Assembly: GCA_009731375.1 (NCBI GenBank)
Contig: BJOX01000135.1
Coordinates: 637,180 to 701,179 of the forward strand
Length of the DNA stretch: 64,000 nt
Direction of reading: 5' to 3'
DNA from: Paulinella micropora
Taxonomy: Eukaryota; Cercozoa; Imbricatea; Euglyphida
The stretch's first letter is position 1. Each line of letters opens with the position of its first letter. The translations under genes were made by a program, and so were the position numbers. The notes beneath the pieces were generated by a model that had not been told where the DNA came from, made no database searches, and worked only from the letters and a program-made list of their open reading frames with translations. This document shows positions 54,781 through 63,807 of the stretch, piece after piece.

Positions 54781-54822
54781 CCCCCCCCCCCCCCCCCCCC
54801 CCCTACCCAGGCCCACCGACAT

Positions 54823-55359
54823 GACTAACTTTTTCAAATATGGAGATGGTGTTCTCCCGTCTTCACTATTCGATTCAGGCACTCATTCTACCCCTTGGTG
54901 CACAACACACACACACACCTCAGCCCCTCGGACACCCACGGAACACACGCACACCCACAGGGACTTACATCGGACACGTCAGCCAGAGTTATGAGGAATT
55001 TTTTCTGTGGTAAAAAATCAGACACTGGTTACGGTGGACACATGTCACCATTGTGTGTGCGGACCGGCCGGGTGACTATTGCCACTTATACCGACACGAA
55101 TGTCACTTTTCCCAGACCTGACAGGCCGAGACACTAGTGCAAATAATGCTCCATCCACGAGGGACAAGATGGAAATAAATTATCTCGCTCTGGGCAAATT
55201 GGCAGCATGTTCTTTCAGGCCTATCGACAATTGTTCTATATTGATGTTTATACGTACATACATACATACATACACACACACACATATATATATATACATA
55301 TATATATATACACACACACACATATACACACACACATATATATATATATACACACACAC

Positions 55360-55401
<42 letters not shown>

Positions 55402-55810
55402 ATCCATCTTACTTTACCGATAGGCCTGAAAGAACAGGCTGCCAATTTGCCCAGGGCGGGATAATCTATTGCCATGTTGTCCCTTGCGGATGTGCATTAT
55501 TGGCATTAATCACCCGGCCGGCCCAGTCTAGGGAAAGTGGCATTCGCGTCGGCAATTGTGACTCGGCCGATCCGCACACACAATGGTGACAAGTGTCCAC
55601 CGCAACCAGTGTCTGGTTTTTACCTTAGGTTGGTTTCTCACAATTCGGTCCCTTGTACCCGAGACATGTTCCCGTGGGTGGGTGTGGTGTTCCACGGGTG
55701 TCCGAGGGGTGGCGGTGTGTGGGCGGTGTGCTTCGGGGGGTAGAACAAGTGCCTGAATCTAATGGTGAAGACGGCAAGAGATTATCTCCATGTTTGAAAA
55801 AGTTATGAGG
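54823..55810. repeat. About 1-kb palindrome with TA/CA hinge
   Basis: The left arm 54823-55250 is mirrored by 55400-55810 on the opposite strand. Paired landmarks are TTTTTCAAATATGGAGAT with the complement at 55790, CACTGGTTACGGTGGACAC with 55600, and GGCAGCATGTTCTTTCAGGC with 55425. Coordinates sum to about 110,640. The hinge (55250-55400) is TA/CA microsatellite. The arms contain no supported gene. Confidence 0.75.
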
Positions 55811-56140
55811 GTCTGCTGGTCTGGGTGGGGGGTGCCTCGTGTTCCCGTGTGTGTCTGAGAGGCAGCGTGTGTGTGTCTGAGAGGCAGCGTGTGTGTGGAT
55901 GAAAAAAATGGGTGGTTTTGTGGGGGGGGGGGGGGGGNNNNNNNNNNGTCATAAGTGTCATAAATGTCATAAACAATTCAGCAAAAAAAAAGGGAAAACA
56001 CGGACAACACACACCACACAAACCACCACACACACCACCACCCACCCCTTTTTCCTGGGGGCCGGTGACAGTCAATACCCACCACTCGACTGAACTTTTT
56101 TTGGGGCCCGGCCGGTCGCACGAGCCTCGGCGGTTTCGTC
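55811..56140. other. GT-rich and G-run sequence, gap 55938-55947
   Basis: GTGTGTCTGAGAGGCAGC occurs twice in tandem at about 55850-55888, then poly-G and a 10-base gap. No gene recognised. Confidence 0.7.
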
Positions 56141-56358
56141 GTCGTGACCAGGCCAGAACCCTCGGTCGACTGACTGAGGGAAATGGGTAGCAGCCGGAAC
56201 GAACCTCTTGCCATTTTTGCACCCCGCCTTGTGGACAATTTCCCGGAAACTTACCGCGCCGCAAACAAGGGGAATTTTCGTGCCTTTTTGTCTTTCGCCT
56301 GTACACACGCACACAGCCGTATTTTTTTTTGTCTAGGCTTATTACTGGTGAACCAGCC
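56141..56358 (+). promoter_or_regulatory. Conserved upstream region of right polymerase-helicase
   Basis: Shares GTCGTGACCAG, ATGGGTAGCAGCCGGAA, CTTGCCATTTTTGCA and CTTACCGCGCCGCAAA with the left copy, in the same order and spacing. Confidence 0.55.
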
Positions 56359-59145
56359 ATGGCGTCCAAGAAAACTGACAAGACGAAGAAGAAGAAGAAG
56401 GGCTGCGAGGGGGGGGGGNNNNNNNNNNACGGAGGCGTTGGGCTACATCCGGACGCTGGAGCTGGAGGCCTCGATCATGGAAAACGTCGTGGGCATGTTG
56501 GCCGTCTGCAAGGAGAGCAACACGGTCATCAACTACAAGGCGAGCCTAGTAAACCCCGAAGGTCGGATCAGTGGCAAAGGCGCGCTCTGTACTATCAAGA
56601 AGTGGATACGGCGCGTGATCTGCGATGGCAGGCTGGAGATCATCGACATCACTAACGCGGCGTCTACCATCCTGCTGCAGCTGGCTGCTAAGCACGCACC
56701 ACCCGCCTCGTCGTCTTCTGGCAGTGGTGCTCAAGGGCCCTCCATCGTCGTCCCGGAGATGTTTGCGAAGTTCGCTACGGAGGCTGGCCGCGAGGAGCTG
56801 ATTACGAAGTTCTTGGAGCAGACCGGCCGCCCGGACACCCCTGCCAACCGAAAGAAGGGCAAGAAGGCGTTCAACGGCGTGATCAACGGCAGGCGGGTGA
56901 TGGACGACGAGGAACTGGAGTGCGAATTGATGCGTAACTGGAAGCAGGCCTGCATAAACTTCGTGGGCCAGTTCAAGGCCATCTCGCCTTTCGACGAGGT
57001 CTGCTCGCTCGAGAACAAGAAAAACAAGAACGGCACCTTCATCTCTTGGGTGTGGCAGCGGGAGGAGAGGATGATCATGACGTGCGTCTGCAAGTACATG
57101 CAGTCCAGGCACTTTTGCGAGGGCGGCGTGGAGGGCAAGTTCAACGTGTGCGCCTGGCTACACGACGCGATCGGGGTCTCGAGGCCTGCCGGCTTCCAGG
57201 GAGACATCTTTACGCCAGAGCGCATCGCGGACATAGCCGCCAAAGTAAAAGAGGAGACTGGCTTCGATATCGTGTTCCACTCGGAGAAGTGCGACGCGAC
57301 CGAGGACGACTGGCGCAAGTACTGCGGCCCTCGCAACCTGTCGAAAATCCCCAGCAAGGACGAGAAGTGCATCAGTTATGTGCACACGAAGGCGGTGAGA
57401 GAAAAGCTGGTGAGGTATGGCGGCTTCGTGCTGCAACACCACCCACGCGTCCCTGGTGCTTACGTGCGTTATCTGAGCATCCCCGACTTCGTGAACGAGA
57501 CGCTCCGGGGCCAGCCGTTACCATAGCAACAGTTTAAGCCAGGCCAGCCTGTGCAACACCTTGGAGACGAAGGACCATCGCATGTTCCCTTTGCTGCAGA
57601 AAGGCCGTGGGCATTGCGAGTGGATCTCGTTTCGTAACTGTACCTTCAACCTCGATAAACTGAAGCTAAAGGAGTGGAAAGAGCTGGACAAGGTCCCTGA
57701 CACCGAGCATTTCTACGACTGCGAGCTGGACTTGGCCAAGGCGCGCCAGATCCTGACAGGCGACTTCGAGGGAGAGACGCACACCCCCAAGTGGACCAAG
57801 ATGTTGAACTACCAGCTGTCGCCGTGATGGAGATCATGGTCGGGCGCATCCTGTTCCCTCTCAATGTCTACGACCGCTGGCAGGTCTGGCTCCTGTACTA
57901 CGGCCGCAGCGGGACAGGAAAGGGCGTGGTGATGAAGGTCATCAGGGCGATGAAGCCGCCTGGGAGGGTGGGGTTTATTGCCAAGAACACCGAAAAGGTG
58001 TTTGGGTTAGAAGATCTGTGCACCAAGGAGGCCGTGGTCCTCGAGGACATGCCCCAGCACATCTCCCACGTGATTGACAAATCCATTTGGCAGAGCATGG
58101 TATCAGGAGAAGGCGTCCCCGTGGCCAAGAAACACAAGACAGCGGTGACAGACTTTGTGTGGAAAGCCCCTGCTGCGGGCGCCTCTAACTTCAAGCCGGA
58201 TTTCCAGGACTACGAGGGCGAGATCGTGCGGCGGACTGTTATGATAAGGCGCCTAACGTCGTGAAAGACGTCAATCCCGAACTGGAGACGATTCTTACGA
58301 AGGAGGAGCTCCCTTATATCCTGCTTCGCTGTGCCACCAAGTACAGGAAGATCGTAGCGAAAATGCACGGCCGCGACTTCTGGAAGGAAGTGGCGCCGAA
58401 AGAGCTGTGGGAGCTACGGGAGGAGCTAGAAAGCCATGCCAACCCTACCGCGCGCTTCTTGAACAGCGGCTCCATGGAGCATGTAGTGGAGCGCAAGGAA
58501 GGCCACGCGGTCAGGTTGAGCGAGTTTGAAAAGGCCTTCCTGACTTTTATGCAGAAAGACTGGGTGAACAAGAAAGCCACGGTAGACGACATCAACGAGT
58601 CTACGCTGTTAGCCAAGGACTACAGGATACTCCGGACTGCCGCGGAACGCCCCAACGTGTGCAACTACTGTTTTACGCACAACACGTACGATCGCCTCAA
58701 TACAAACTGCAGAGAGGCCCTGTGCGGCGACCGGCGCTGCCATCACAAGCCTTCGAAGGAAAGGTGTGGCGACCACTACGATGAGCACGGCACCAAAACA
58801 CGCTTTGCGGCGGTCATGGGCATCGCGCTGCTGAAGAGGGAAGAATTGGATCGGAAGGAGTGCATCGAAGCGGTGGAGGCGCCAGTCGTCGATGTCGAGG
58901 GGGGTTCCGCGTCCAGTATTCTGTTCGAGCTACTGACCAAGAAGGCCGGTTGTGAGCCTGCTACTGTCAGAGACTTGTTTAAGAACTTCCAGGTGGAAAT
59001 ACACCAAGGGGTCCTGTACGAAAAACACAGGCTTACGGGGCTAGGACCCAGGGGCCGCAAGACCCCTTTATCTGATATGCTGAGTTTTGACGCGGTGACG
59101 GGAGACAAGGACCTGGACAGGCCCAGCAAGAGACAGAAAACTTAA
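56359..59145 (+). pseudogene. Family-A-polymerase-like / SF3 helicase fusion, right copy
   Basis: About 929 codons from ATG at 56359 to TAA. A lysine-rich start is cut by a 10-base gap (56419-56428). The polymerase-like half has motif A in EIIDITNAASTILLQLA (about residue 96), motif B in NRKKGKKAFNGVINGR (about 165-180), FISWVWQREERMIM and motif C-like CAWLHDAIG (about 267). The helicase half has YGRSGTGKG (Walker A, 57901-57927), AVVLEDMPQH, KSIWQSMVSGEG and NFKPDFQDYEG. A Cys/His tail (CNYCFTHN, CGDRRCHH) and basic end (RPSKRQKT) follow. Frame changes near 57505 (G4 run), 57820 and 58245; no in-frame stop substitutions. The virophage/polinton-like TVpol-S3H layout indicates genome replication. 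It is followed by the small membrane gene and RNR large subunit on the same strand. Confidence 0.8.
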
Positions 59146-59300
59146 ATAGAATCACAAGAGTGTATTTTTTCGGTAAATTTTTTTCGTGTCCCAAAAAAAT
59201 TAGTAAGACCAAAAAAAGGCGCGCCTGACAAGAGACCACAGAGAGTTGAACTGTGACACATTTTTTCTTGTGCATACTGTTTTTGACTCGTTAGGCTAAC
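59146..59300. promoter_or_regulatory. Conserved inter-gene element, right copy
   Basis: Near-identical to the reverse complement of 48675-48800. Landmarks: GGCGCGCCTGACA, GAGACCACAGAGAGTTGAA, TTGTGCATACTG and GACTCGTTAGGCTAAC directly before the ATG. Confidence 0.6.
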
Positions 59301-59624
59301 ATGTCAGACACACAGACTAATAAGAATAATACTGCCCTTTTTTGGGGCGGTTGTCTTCCTGCCAGACTAGCGGTCGCTGGCCTGGCCATCTACAAACCAC
59401 AACCCTGGATGCAAGCACTGGCCGCGCGGGTTGCGGCGGTCTGGCTGAGCGGCGCCTTGGACGATAAGCAGGCAGGGTTTTTCGGTGGAGAGGCGTGGTG
59501 GGCAGAACACAGAAAAACGCACGGGCTCTTGTGGGCCTCCTATGCCGCTACCGGCCGAGGCGAGATTTTGGCGGCGGACGCGGTCTTCGGGGCTTGGTTT
59601 GCGACAGAACACGAAAAAAAATAA
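59301..59624 (+). CDS. Conserved viral membrane protein (GCxxxR...GGxxWW), right copy
   Basis: 107 residues, intact, ATG to TAA. Hydrophilic start MSDTQTNKNN, then GCLPARLAVAGLAIY, a hydrophobic helix, GGEAWWAEHRKTHGLLWASY and LAADAVFGAWFAT. The GCxxxR, WWxxxRxxHGLL and AxDxxxG motifs match a small three-helix membrane family widespread in nucleocytoplasmic and polinton-like viruses; its function is unknown to me. It begins directly after the conserved inter-gene element and lies 27 bp before the RNR large subunit, suggesting co-expression. Confidence 0.7.
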   Translation: MSDTQTNKNNTALFWGGCLPARLAVAGLAIYKPQPWMQALAARVAAVWLSGALDDKQAGFFGGEAWWAEHRKTHGLLWASYAATGRGEILAADAVFGAWFATEHEKK

Positions 59625-59651
59625 TCTGAAACAGACTCTGTATAGAGGCCG

Positions 59652-61909
59652 ATGCAGGTCACGAAACGTAATGGAGCTGCACAAGCCGTTTCGCTCGATA
59701 AAATTCTGGGTCGAGTTGCTAGCCTGTCCAAAGATCTGCATACCGTTGACTCCGTTCTTGTCGCCTCAAAGGTCGTGGCGGGCCTGTACGACCTCGTGCC
59801 GACGAGCGAACTCGACGCGCTGGCCGCGTCAACGTGTGCGTCGCTCGCGATTCAACACCCACAGTACGGGGAGCTGGGTGGTCGTCTCCTCGCCAGCAAT
59901 CACACAAAACAGTGCCCCCCGACCTTCAGCGCGGCTACGGAAAAGCTCAGGCAGGGCGTGGAACCGGGCTATTCAATTTTTATAGACCAGAACGCTGGGC
60001 AACTCAACGCCATGGTAGTTTCAAGCCGCGAAATGTCTTACGATTACTTTGGGTTTTCAACGCTGCTTAAGTCCTATTTGCTCAAAGACAGCAGGGGTCG
60101 CGCGTGCGAAACTGCCCAGTACCTCTGGCTTCGCGTGGCCGTCCACCTGCACCGCCGCGAGTCCAAAGAGCCACTTAAACGGAGCAAAGAAACCTATGAT
60201 CTCATGTCATTGCATGTCTATACCCACGCGTCACCAACTCTTTTTAATAGTGGGCTGAGAAGAGCGGGCCAGCTTAGTAGTTGCTTTCTGCTTTCTATCA
60301 AGGGTGACTCGTTGAGCGAGATCTATGACACGATCAAAGACGTTGCTCTTATCAGCAAGGGAGGGGGCGGGCTGGGAGTTCACCTCGGGTGCGTTAGAGC
60401 CAAGGGCTCCCTGATACGCAGCACGGGCGGGCACAGTGATGGTGTGATTCTCTTGTGCAAAGTCTTAAACGGGACCGCTCGCTACGCGAACCAGGCAGGC
60501 AAGAGACGGGGCGCTGTAGCAGTCTATCTGCCAATTCATCACGCAGACGTCTTCGAGTTTTTGGAACTTAAAAAGGTTACTGGTTCTGAAGAACTGCGAG
60601 CCCGAGACCTGTTTTTAGGACTTTCCGTCTGTGACTGTTTATGGAGCGTGTAGAACGAGATGAAATCTGGAGCCTTTTTTGCCCGGACGAGACGGGTGTG
60701 GGTGACCTGGAATCCCTCTATGGCAAGGAGTTCGAGTCACAGTACACGCGGGCCGAGAGGCTGGGCCTGGCGAGGCGCACCGTCAAAGCGCGCGAGCTCT
60801 GGAGCGCGGTCTGCCGTGCACAGATCGAGTCGGGTGGCGTTCCCTACATTATGTACAAGGACGCAGTGAATGCAAAATCGAATCAAAAGAATCTGGGTAC
60901 GATTCGTTGCAGCAATCTCTGTGCAGAAGTGGTTCAATACAGCTCGCCGCTCGAGCACAGTGTTTGTAATTTGGCCTCTGTCGCGCTGCCCAAGTTCGTG
61001 TCGGAGGACCGCAAGTCCTTTGATTTCGAGCTGCTGCGGTCGTGTGTGCGCACAGCTGTGCGTAACCTCGACACCGTCATCGACATTACAGAATATCCAA
61101 CGGAGGAAGCCAGACGCAGCAACCTCCTGCACCGTCCGGTGGCCCTTGGTGTCAACGGCCTGGCTGACGTGTTTGCTCTGCTGAAGATGCCGTTCGACTC
61201 AGTGGAGGCACAAAAGGTCAATTTCAAGATCGCGCATGAACTGTACTACGCGGCGCTCTGGGCCTCTTGCGAGTTGGCGCAGGAGAAGGGAGCTTACAAG
61301 AGTTTAGGCTGGTCTCCCGCTAGCCAGGGGCTCCTGCAGTTCGATCTGTGGCCCGGCAAAGAGCAGATGGACGACTGCTGGGACTCGTTCCGTCAGCGCA
61401 TCGCCAAGTATGGGCTACGAAACTCGCAGCTGATTGCCTACATGCCGACTGCTACGACCGCTCAGATCCTGGGCAATTTCGAGTCGTTCGAGCCTCCCCA
61501 CTCAAACGTCTTTGTGCGCCGTGTGCTCTCTGGCGAGCACGTCGTGTGGAACAAACACTTGGTGCGCGAACTAGAAGAGCGCGGGCTCTGGAACGACCAG
61601 CTCCGCGATAAAATCATTGCCGACGGCGGGAGCGTGCAAAGATGCGACCTGCACCAAGACATCAAAAACATCTACAAGACCGTGTGGGAAATTCCCTTGC
61701 GATTGCAGCTGCACTTGGCGGCCGACCGCGGGCCGTTTGTGTGTGGCTCGCAGTCGCTCAAGTTACACATGACCGACCCTAACGAAAGAAAAGTCAGCAG
61801 CTGTCATTTCTACGCGTGGCAGCTCGGTTTAAAAACGACGTATTATGTAAGAACCCAGGCCGCTAGCAAGGCCCTTGGGCCGGCCGACTGTGCTGTCTGT
61901 GTAGCTTGA
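59652..61909 (+). pseudogene. Ribonucleotide reductase class I large subunit (R1), one frameshift
   Basis: About 752 codons from ATG at 59652 to TGA. The N-terminal ATP cone (MQVTKRNG) is followed by SPTLFNSGLRRAGQLSSCFL (substrate Cys), KGGGGLGVHLG, then the catalytic loop SNLCAEVVQYSS (Asn, Cys, Glu), CNLASVALP, MPTATTAQILGN (phosphate binding), the Tyr pair TYYVRTQ and the C-terminal redox CAVC. A single-base loss near 60632, between VCD and MERVERDE, shifts the frame; otherwise the gene is complete with every catalytic residue. It pairs functionally with R2 at 37878. It ends in TGA, showing TGA as a normal stop here. The frameshift may be an assembly error. Confidence 0.9.
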
Positions 61910-61919
61910 ATCTTTTTAA

Positions 61920-62648
61920 TTAAACTAGGTCTACGGTCAAGTCCATGGCCAAATGGCCTCTCTCGCCGTTCTCTTCGCCGGACAGTGAGACGCCAAACGC
62001 TTCTTTTTCCGATATGTCTTGGTCCGGGTAGCCCAAGCCCTCGTGTTGCTTGCGGATTTGTAGCACGCGCCACGACAGAGTGACTTTTTCGCCCTTAGAA
62101 CACTGGCTTGAATCACCGTTTTCACCACATCTCCCTTTTGCAGCGTGGCGGTGTCGGCCCCGCCCAAGAACCGGGCGCCCGTGACAGTGACGGTCAGGCG
62201 CGGTGCCCAGGCCCGATCCGATTTCTGCGACGTGCGCAGCCGTGTGCAGGGCTGGTAGCAGCACTTGACTTGATCGTCGCTCCGTGCCATCGGGCCGGCC
62301 CTCTTCATCGTCGGCACAACCTTTGTCGCGGTTCTCAACCACGAGCTCGGCCACACGATCGTCGATCGCTCGCACCACCTGGTAGGCCTGCAGCACCGCA
62401 CCATAATGTTGCGCGTGCTTGAAGTCGAGGTCGATGGTGGTCTTGACCACCTTGTTGCCTTGGTCGTACGTGCTCGGGTCCCAGGCTAGTTGCATGGCGG
62501 GTAGAACCAGCGTCAGGCTCTTTTTGTCGTAGCATAAGTTCGAAAAGATGCTTCCGTACGCACTTCGTGGCTCCGACAGGTGCAGCTTCTTCGGGTTGGC
62601 CGCCGGGTCAAAGGCCTTGACTTGGTTGTTGTCAGTGACGATAGACAT
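61920..62648 (-). pseudogene. Possible viral ssDNA-binding protein, two frameshifts
   Basis: From ATG at 62648: KLHLSEPRSAYGSIFSNLCY, then KKSLTLVLPAMQLAWDPSTY and KTTIDLDF. This order (an x-EPR-x-YG start, short strands with an aromatic tail) recalls the ssDNA-binding-type proteins of nucleocytoplasmic viruses. The middle moves into another frame near 62300 (RLTVTVTGARFLGGADTA) and returns near 62100 (KGEKVTLSWRVLQIRK). It ends in TAA inside a TTAATTAAA motif. Convergent with R1, with about 10 bp between their ends. Adjacent to the sliding-clamp gene, in keeping with a replication role. The family assignment is tentative. Confidence 0.45.
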
Positions 62649-62741
62649 TTCGATTTGTGGGCTCTTTTTTATTTTGACAGTACGGGTTTTCTTTTTTTTC
62701 CAGGTTTTAAATATTAAATCTCGAATCTCGCAATTTAAAAG

Positions 62742-62755
62742 TTTTAATTAAAAGG
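62742..62755 (+). promoter_or_regulatory. TTTTAATTAAAAGG motif upstream of clamp gene
   Basis: Located 23 bases before the ATG at 62779. It shares the TTAATTAAA core with the other motif sites. Confidence 0.45.
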
Positions 62756-62778
62756 AGAAAAAAAGTGGCAGAAGAACA

Positions 62779-63807
62779 ATGTCTCAAAAAATGATGACTC
62801 GTTTTCTTTGGAGGTCCAAGACCCATGGGATTGCGTTCAGACGGGCGCTCGACTCGCTGTCGCCGCTGTTGCTAGAGGCGAGGATCGAGGCCACGGTCGA
62901 CAAGCTCGTGCTCTGCAGCGCGGCCGACGGGCTGGTCGGGCAGTTCGTGGTCCCCTTTTCGGGCGCCAATGGTGATTATGTCAACCTGATGTTCCCCAAG
63001 TGCGTGTTCAGCGTCGATCTCAAGGAGATGTCCTGCTGGCTTTCTACTTTCCGCGAGGGCATGGTCTTGGAACTTTCAGTCGCTGTCGACAACAAGCTCT
63101 GTGTCAAGTTTTACAACGAGGCCAAATCCTTCGAGCACTACTCTGACCTGACCTCGCTGCTCGTGTCGCAGGAGGCTGCTTTTCTGCCAACGACCGAGTG
63201 GACCAACGTCGACCGACTCGTCGAAGTGTCTGGCCCCGCCCTGAACGCCGTGATCCGACATCATTCCAAATCCAATTCGCACTGCCGGCTGTTTGTGGAA
63301 GGGGACAGGCTCTGTACCGAATCCTCCTTACGAGCGGTGGACGCAAGTCGGCTGGCACGCACTTCGCTCGGTGGCATCGCCCTGCTCGCGGAGGACAAGG
63401 ACTCGCTGCTGAAATCGGACCTGTCACACCCGCCTACCGAAGCCGGCGAGTGTGTCTACGCCCTCGAAGTCCTCAAGAAGATACTCAAATCGTGTGCTTT
63501 CCAGGAGAAAAAGACTGGCCGGGTGCTGGNNNNNNNNNNATCGTGCGCTTTCCAGGAGAAAAAGACTGGCCGGGTGCTGGTCGGCGCTGCACCGAACGTG
63601 CTGCACCTCGTCTTCAAGCGGGACGGGGGCCCGTGGCTCAAGTACACTATCCTGGCCGACGCCGAATCGCCGCCCCCTCTGCCCACGCTGGCGCCGCTCG
63701 CCCTGACCACCGACAGCGCCGCCGAGGAGAGTGAACAGCGCAGGGTGGTTAAAGGCAAGAAGAAGAACTCGAAGAGGAAGAGAGACGAATCCCAGGCAGG
63801 CGCTTAA
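62779..63807 (+). CDS. PCNA-like sliding clamp
   Basis: A protein of about 330 residues with a two-domain clamp layout. The first half has FRRALDSLSPLLLEARIEAT and LVLCSAADG, like the start of PCNA, and MSCWLSTFREGMVLELSVAVD as the middle strands. The second half has LNAVIRHHSKS, then ALEVLKKILKSCAF and LHLVFKRDGGPWLKYTILAD, matching the closing LRYL...VEYKIAD part of PCNA. A basic tail (KKKNSKRKRDE) is added. A 10-base gap at 63530-63539 sits between two copies of the same 40 bases, so one copy is an assembly artefact and the true frame is probably continuous. Role: polymerase processivity. It follows a TTTTAATTAAAA motif. Confidence 0.7.
   Translation: MSQKMMTRFLWRSKTHGIAFRRALDSLSPLLLEARIEATVDKLVLCSAADGLVGQFVVPFSGANGDYVNLMFPKCVFSVDLKEMSCWLSTFREGMVLELSVAVDNKLCVKFYNEAKSFEHYSDLTSLLVSQEAAFLPTTEWTNVDRLVEVSGPALNAVIRHHSKSNSHCRLFVEGDRLCTESSLRAVDASRLARTSLGGIALLAEDKDSLLKSDLSHPPTEAGECVYALEVLKKILKSCAFQEKKTGRVLXXXXSCAFQEKKTGRVLVGAAPNVLHLVFKRDGGPWLKYTILADAESPPPLPTLAPLALTTDSAAEESEQRRVVKGKKKNSKRKRDESQAGA
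63530..63539. other. Ten-base assembly gap with duplicated flanks
   Basis: TTTCCAGGAGAAAAAGACTG is present on both sides of the gap in the clamp gene. This looks like an unmerged contig overlap. Confidence 0.85.

Noticed and set aside
56183-56358. Upstream extension of the right polymerase-helicase
   Set aside because: It lies in the conserved non-coding upstream region, and its frame meets the gene only through a 10-base gap of arbitrary length.
56359-57500. Archaeo-eukaryotic primase (D5-type) for the N-terminal half of the helicase protein
   Set aside because: The visible order DITNA, K...K..F..INGR and HD fits the polymerase A-type (TVpol) arrangement better; no AEP DxD motif was found.
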